Part shown: positions 33,109-35,951 of the stretch, piece after piece
Layout of the letters: each line of letters begins with the position of its first letter
How positions within the stretch are numbered: the stretch's first letter is position 1
NCBI GenBank assembly: GCA_903916195.1
Contig: CAIWVP010000115.1
Coordinates: forward strand, 1 to 35,951
DNA from: an uncultured Verrucomicrobiota bacterium
GTDB taxonomy: Bacteria; Verrucomicrobiota; Verrucomicrobiia; Limisphaerales; UBA9464
Reading direction: 5' to 3'
Length of the DNA: 35,951 nucleotides
Program-made: the position numbers and the translations under genes
Notes under the pieces: model-generated
The model's input: only the letters and a program-made list of their open reading frames with translations
Databases searched by the model: none
Told to the model about the DNA's origin: nothing

Positions 33109-34806
33109 ATGCACCGCCGTTCGTTCCTTCGCTTGGCGGGGATGTCCGCGCCTTGGATCGTCGCCGGATGTTCCGGACCGTTGACCAGGACCGCGGCCCG
33201 CGAGCTTTCGGTGGATGTCGCCGTCATCGGCGGCGGCCTCGGCGGATGCGCCGCGGCCCTTGCCGCATGTCGTGCCGGTCTGCGGGTCGTGATGTCCGAG
33301 GAGACCGACTGGATCGGTGGACAGCTCACCTCGCAGGCGGTGCCGCCGGATGAGCATCCTTGGATCGAGGACTTTGGTTGCACCCGAAGCTATCGCTCCT
33401 TCCGCGAAGGGATCCGGGCGCATTATCGCGACCACTTCCCGCTCACCGCCACGGCCCGGGCCGATCTTCGCCTCAATCCCGGCAACGGCTGGGTCTCCCG
33501 CCTTTGCCACGAACCGCGCGTCGCGCTCGCCGTGATCGAAGCGATGCTCGCGCCGCACGTCGCCGACGGCCGGTTGCGCATCCTCCGCGGCCACGTGCCC
33601 GTCGCCGCCGATACCGACCACGACCGGGTCCGGGCGGTCACCCTGCTCGACCGGACCTCCGATCGGCGGATCACGGTCACGGCACCCTACTTCATCGACG
33701 CCACGGAACTCGGCGACTTGCTGCCGCTCACCGGGACCGAACATGTCGTCGGCGCGGAATCCCGGTCCGAGACCGGCGAACCCCACGCCCCAGAAAAGGC
33801 CGATCCTCTCGCGCAACAAGCCTTCACCGTCTGCTTTCCGCTCGAGTATCGGGCCGGTGAAGACCACACCCTCCCGCGGCCCGACGAATATGCGTTCTGG
33901 CGCGACTACGTGCCGTCCATGGACCCGCCGTGGAGCGGACGTCTCCTGGATTGGCAGAATCCGGAGCCGAAGACGTTGAAGCCGCGGAACCTCGTCTTCG
34001 ACCCGACGCTCCAAGCGAAGGGGCTCAACCTCTGGACCTACCGGCGGATCCTCGACACGACGCGATGCGGACCCGGGGCGTTCGCCGGCGACGTGTCGCT
34101 CGTGAACTGGCCGCAGAACGACTATTGGCTCGGCCCGCTGGTCGGCGTGCCGCCCGACGAAGCGGCGCGGCACGTCGCGCGAGCCAAGCAGCTCAGCCTG
34201 TCGCTGGCCTACTGGATGCAGACCGAAGCGCCGCGGCCGGACGGCGGCTCCGGATGGAAGGGCCTCCGGCTCCGGCCCGACGTGGTCGGGACCGCCGACG
34301 GGCTGGCGAAATCCGCTTATGTCCGCGAGGCCCGGCGGATCCGCGCGGAACTGACGGTCACTGAACTCCATGTCGGCACCGAGGCACGGATGCGCGCGAC
34401 CGGCAGCCCGCTGGCCGAGGTGACGGCCGCCCGGTTCGACGACTCGGTCGGTGTCGGCGCGTACCGGATCGACCTGCATCCGGACACCGCGGGCAACAAC
34501 TACATCGACCTGAGCTCGCTACCGTTCCAGATCCCGTTGGGCGCTTTGCTACCGCGCCGGATGGAGAATCTTCTTCCCGCCTGCAAAAACCTCGGCGTCA
34601 CCCACATCACCAACGGCTGCTACCGGCTGCATCCGGTCGAGTGGAACATCGGCGAATCCGTCGGAGTGCTGGTCGCCCAATGCCTCAGGACCCAGGAACC
34701 CCCGCGCCAGATCCGGCGCGATCCGCAGCGGCTCGCGGAATACCAGCGGGCGCTGCGCGAAGAAGGTGTCGAACTGAGCTGGCCGAAGGGGACGAGGGCG
34801 CTTTGA
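33109..34806 (+). CDS. FAD-dependent oxidoreductase lipoprotein
   Basis: 565 residues. MHRRSFLRLAGMSAPWIVAG followed by C21 gives a combined Tat-like RR signal and lipobox. The FAD Rossmann motif is VAVIGGGLGG (G41-G46), then EETDWIGGQLTSQAVPPDEHPWIEDFG, typical of the FAD-dependent oxidoreductase family PF12831, also seen in xanthan-lyase-associated proteins. Near the end HITNGCYRLHPVEWNIGESVGVLV matches the second FAD-contact region. It is thought to oxidise exported sugars or polyols, but the substrate is unknown. Divergent from the IMPase gene with 158 bp between starts. Confidence 0.88.
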   Translation: MHRRSFLRLAGMSAPWIVAGCSGPLTRTAARELSVDVAVIGGGLGGCAAALAACRAGLRVVMSEETDWIGGQLTSQAVPPDEHPWIEDFGCTRSYRSFREGIRAHYRDHFPLTATARADLRLNPGNGWVSRLCHEPRVALAVIEAMLAPHVADGRLRILRGHVPVAADTDHDRVRAVTLLDRTSDRRITVTAPYFIDATELGDLLPLTGTEHVVGAESRSETGEPHAPEKADPLAQQAFTVCFPLEYRAGEDHTLPRPDEYAFWRDYVPSMDPPWSGRLLDWQNPEPKTLKPRNLVFDPTLQAKGLNLWTYRRILDTTRCGPGAFAGDVSLVNWPQNDYWLGPLVGVPPDEAARHVARAKQLSLSLAYWMQTEAPRPDGGSGWKGLRLRPDVVGTADGLAKSAYVREARRIRAELTVTELHVGTEARMRATGSPLAEVTAARFDDSVGVGAYRIDLHPDTAGNNYIDLSSLPFQIPLGALLPRRMENLLPACKNLGVTHITNGCYRLHPVEWNIGESVGVLVAQCLRTQEPPRQIRRDPQRLAEYQRALREEGVELSWPKGTRAL

Positions 34807-34812
34807 GGCCCT

Positions 34813-34852
34813 GAGCCAGTAAGCCAGTGAGCGAGCAGGTCAGCAGGTCAAA
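34813..34852. repeat. Octamer repeat block, left of rsmE
   Basis: Five 8-bp units: gagccagt, aagccagt, gagcgagc, aggtcagc, aggtcaaa. The same two unit types occur in the same order in the block at 35674-35737 on the other side of rsmE. Confidence 0.75.
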
Positions 34853-34873
34853 GGAATCGACGCCCTATCCACG

Positions 34874-34901
34874 ACTGACCACTGACCACTGACCACTGAT
34901 C
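34874..34901. repeat. Heptamer tandem repeat at the end of rsmE
   Basis: actgacc repeated three times followed by actgatc, period 7. The last unit includes part of the rsmE stop codon (34900-34902, read on the minus strand). Confidence 0.8.
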
Positions 34902-35661
34902 ACCGGCCACTCCCGCCTGCAACCGCGGACAACTCGTGGTTCACCACGGCAAGGCAATACGTCGCCGCCGTCTCGCAGCGGAGCACGAGCGGCCCTAGGG
35001 TGATGGCCTTCGCGCCCGCGGCCTTGAACGCGGCATACTCCTCGGTGGTGAAATCGCCCTCGGGGCCGACGATGACAGCGACCGATCGAGGCAGGCGTCC
35101 GTGCTCGCCGAGAAACCGTTCGAAGTGCGTCCGGGCATGGCGGGGCTCGTCGAGCAATGACCCGATGAGCACGAGGTCGAAACGCTCGCCGCGCCGGATC
35201 CACATCGACGGAGACTGCGGCGCATCGACGCGCGTGAGCCAGACCGCGCCGCATTGCTTCGCCGCCTCGGTGGCGATGGTCTGCCACTTCGAGCGCTTGT
35301 CCTCCGCATCACCGGGCACGCTGATGCTCCGGTCGGCGACCAGCGGCACCACGCGCGCGGCGCCGAGTTCCACCGATTTCTGGAGGATGCCGTCCATCGC
35401 CTTGGTCTTGGCGATAGCCTGGACCAAGGTCACTTCGGCCGCCCTCGGAGGGTGCGGGGTCCGTTTCACGACCCGGACCGTGACATCGCGCTTCCCGGCA
35501 GATGCCACGACACAGGCCAGTTCCCCGCCCGCGCCGTCGAGCACCACCACCGGTTCGCCGACCTGGACCCGCAGCACCCGCGCCGCGTGATGGGCGTCCT
35601 CCTCCGACAAGGCCAGCACGTCACCGCGCGTCCGGTCGGGAGGGAGGAAGAATCGGTGCAT
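34900..35661 (-). CDS. rsmE: 16S rRNA (uracil-1498-N3)-methyltransferase RsmE
   Basis: 253 residues, the family length. The N-terminal PUA-like domain begins MHRFFLPPDRTRGDVLALSEEDAHHAARVLRV, and the SPOUT methyltransferase domain includes LVQAIAKTKAMDGILQKSVELGAARVVPL, then AVIVGPEGDFTTEEYAAF (the SAM-binding trefoil knot) and ITLGPLVLRCETAATYCLAVV at the C-terminus. It methylates U1498 of 16S rRNA in the 30S subunit. The usual Arg-rich rRNA-contact positions are present, for example SISVPGDAEDKRSKWQTIATEAAKQCG. Short repeat blocks lie on both sides. Confidence 0.93.
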   Translation of the reverse strand: MHRFFLPPDRTRGDVLALSEEDAHHAARVLRVQVGEPVVVLDGAGGELACVVASAGKRDVTVRVVKRTPHPPRAAEVTLVQAIAKTKAMDGILQKSVELGAARVVPLVADRSISVPGDAEDKRSKWQTIATEAAKQCGAVWLTRVDAPQSPSMWIRRGERFDLVLIGSLLDEPRHARTHFERFLGEHGRLPRSVAVIVGPEGDFTTEEYAAFKAAGAKAITLGPLVLRCETAATYCLAVVNHELSAVAGGSGR

Positions 35662-35673
35662 GGTCGGGAGCGG

Positions 35674-35737
35674 GAGCCAGTGGGGCAGTGAGCCAGTGAG
35701 CCAGTGAGCCAGTAGGTCAGTAGGTCAGTAGGTCGGT
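35674..35737. repeat. Octamer repeat block, right of rsmE
   Basis: Eight 8-bp units in order: gagccagt, ggggcagt, gagccagt three times, aggtcagt twice, aggtcggt. It begins 12 bp upstream of the rsmE start and is followed by the short palindrome tgatcaatgatca. Same unit order and strand as the block at 34813-34852. Confidence 0.85.
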
Positions 35738-35796
35738 GATCAATGATCAGAGCTGAAGAAATCGATGTTGAGGGGAACGGTGTCCGATTGGCGTTG

Positions 35797-35951
35797 CTAT
35801 GACGAGGCATAGAGGGTCCTGAGAAGTGGCAGGGCGGCGTGTTCCGTGAGTTTGTCGCGGAGGGAGCGGCGGAGCCAGCGGATGAACTTGAGGCTGTGCT
35901 GGGAGGCCCTCTTGGCCGCCTGGACGAGTGCTGGCAACACCAGCCCCTTCA
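35797..35951 (-). CDS. C-terminal fragment of an unidentified protein, cut by the window edge
   Basis: The last ~50 residues of a leftward frame ending at the TAG at 35797-35799. The sequence is basic and helical: KGLVLPALVQAAKRASQHSL, then KFIRWLRRSLRDKLTEHAAL and a tail ending LYASS. The high Arg content and position next to repeats would fit a transposase C-terminus, but I do not recognise a specific family. The rest of the gene lies to the right of the window. Confidence 0.45.
   Translation of the reverse strand, partial: KGLVLPALVQAAKRASQHSLKFIRWLRRSLRDKLTEHAALPLLRTLYASS

Noticed and set aside
35674-35737. Possible CRISPR array
   Set aside because: Units are 8 bp, contiguous and without spacers, and no cas genes are present.

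Overview
The window is a high-GC chromosomal segment whose gene content points to a Verrucomicrobiota (Limisphaerales/Pedosphaera-like) or close PVC-group bacterium. Pointers are a PSD1-type DUF1549/DUF1553 protein coupled to a DUF1501 protein, an H-X9-DG prepilin-like protein, a GDSL-DUF1080 fusion, several Tat-signal oxidoreductase/TIM-barrel proteins, and many lipoproteins. The assignment rests on family content only, with no rRNA gene to confirm it. No tRNA, rRNA or CRISPR array was seen.

Layout: 1-333 holds copies of a multi-hairpin repeat. 334-9985 is mostly housekeeping: apaG, infA, a TPR membrane protein, a small convergent hypothetical, a TIM-barrel protein, miaB, a prepilin-like protein, DUF2203 plus a TPR lipoprotein, and a hisG operon that ends with a 33-codon ribosomal-protein-like gene and a terminator. 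10186-14820 is an overlapping operon (DUF1553 / DUF1501 / SnoaL-like lipoprotein). 14902-24960 holds an M50 protease, FKBP, a Gfo/Idh/MocA-cyclase pair, a leftward operon of two phosphodiester-glycosidase paralogs and a CotH-like protein, and a GDSL-DUF1080 hydrolase coupled to a release-factor-like gene.

25164-29735 is an accessory island of visibly lower GC. It holds a three-gene cassette of unrecognised secreted or membrane-anchored proteins (A-B-C), followed by a second, diverged copy (A'-B'-C'). The first gene of the second copy has been decapitated by an IS66-type insertion. Gene order and the 8-nt B/C overlap are the same in both copies. This is my main candidate for an undescribed system.

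30429-35951 returns to backbone: a PQQ-propeller protein, a second full copy of the multi-hairpin element with near-perfect terminal inverted repeats, an IMPase/HisN-like phosphatase, an FAD-dependent oxidoreductase, and rsmE bracketed by the same octamer repeat block on both sides. A gene fragment runs off the right edge.

Throughout, genes within operons are coupled by ATGA/GTGA or longer overlaps, and convergent genes often meet in GC-rich hairpins.
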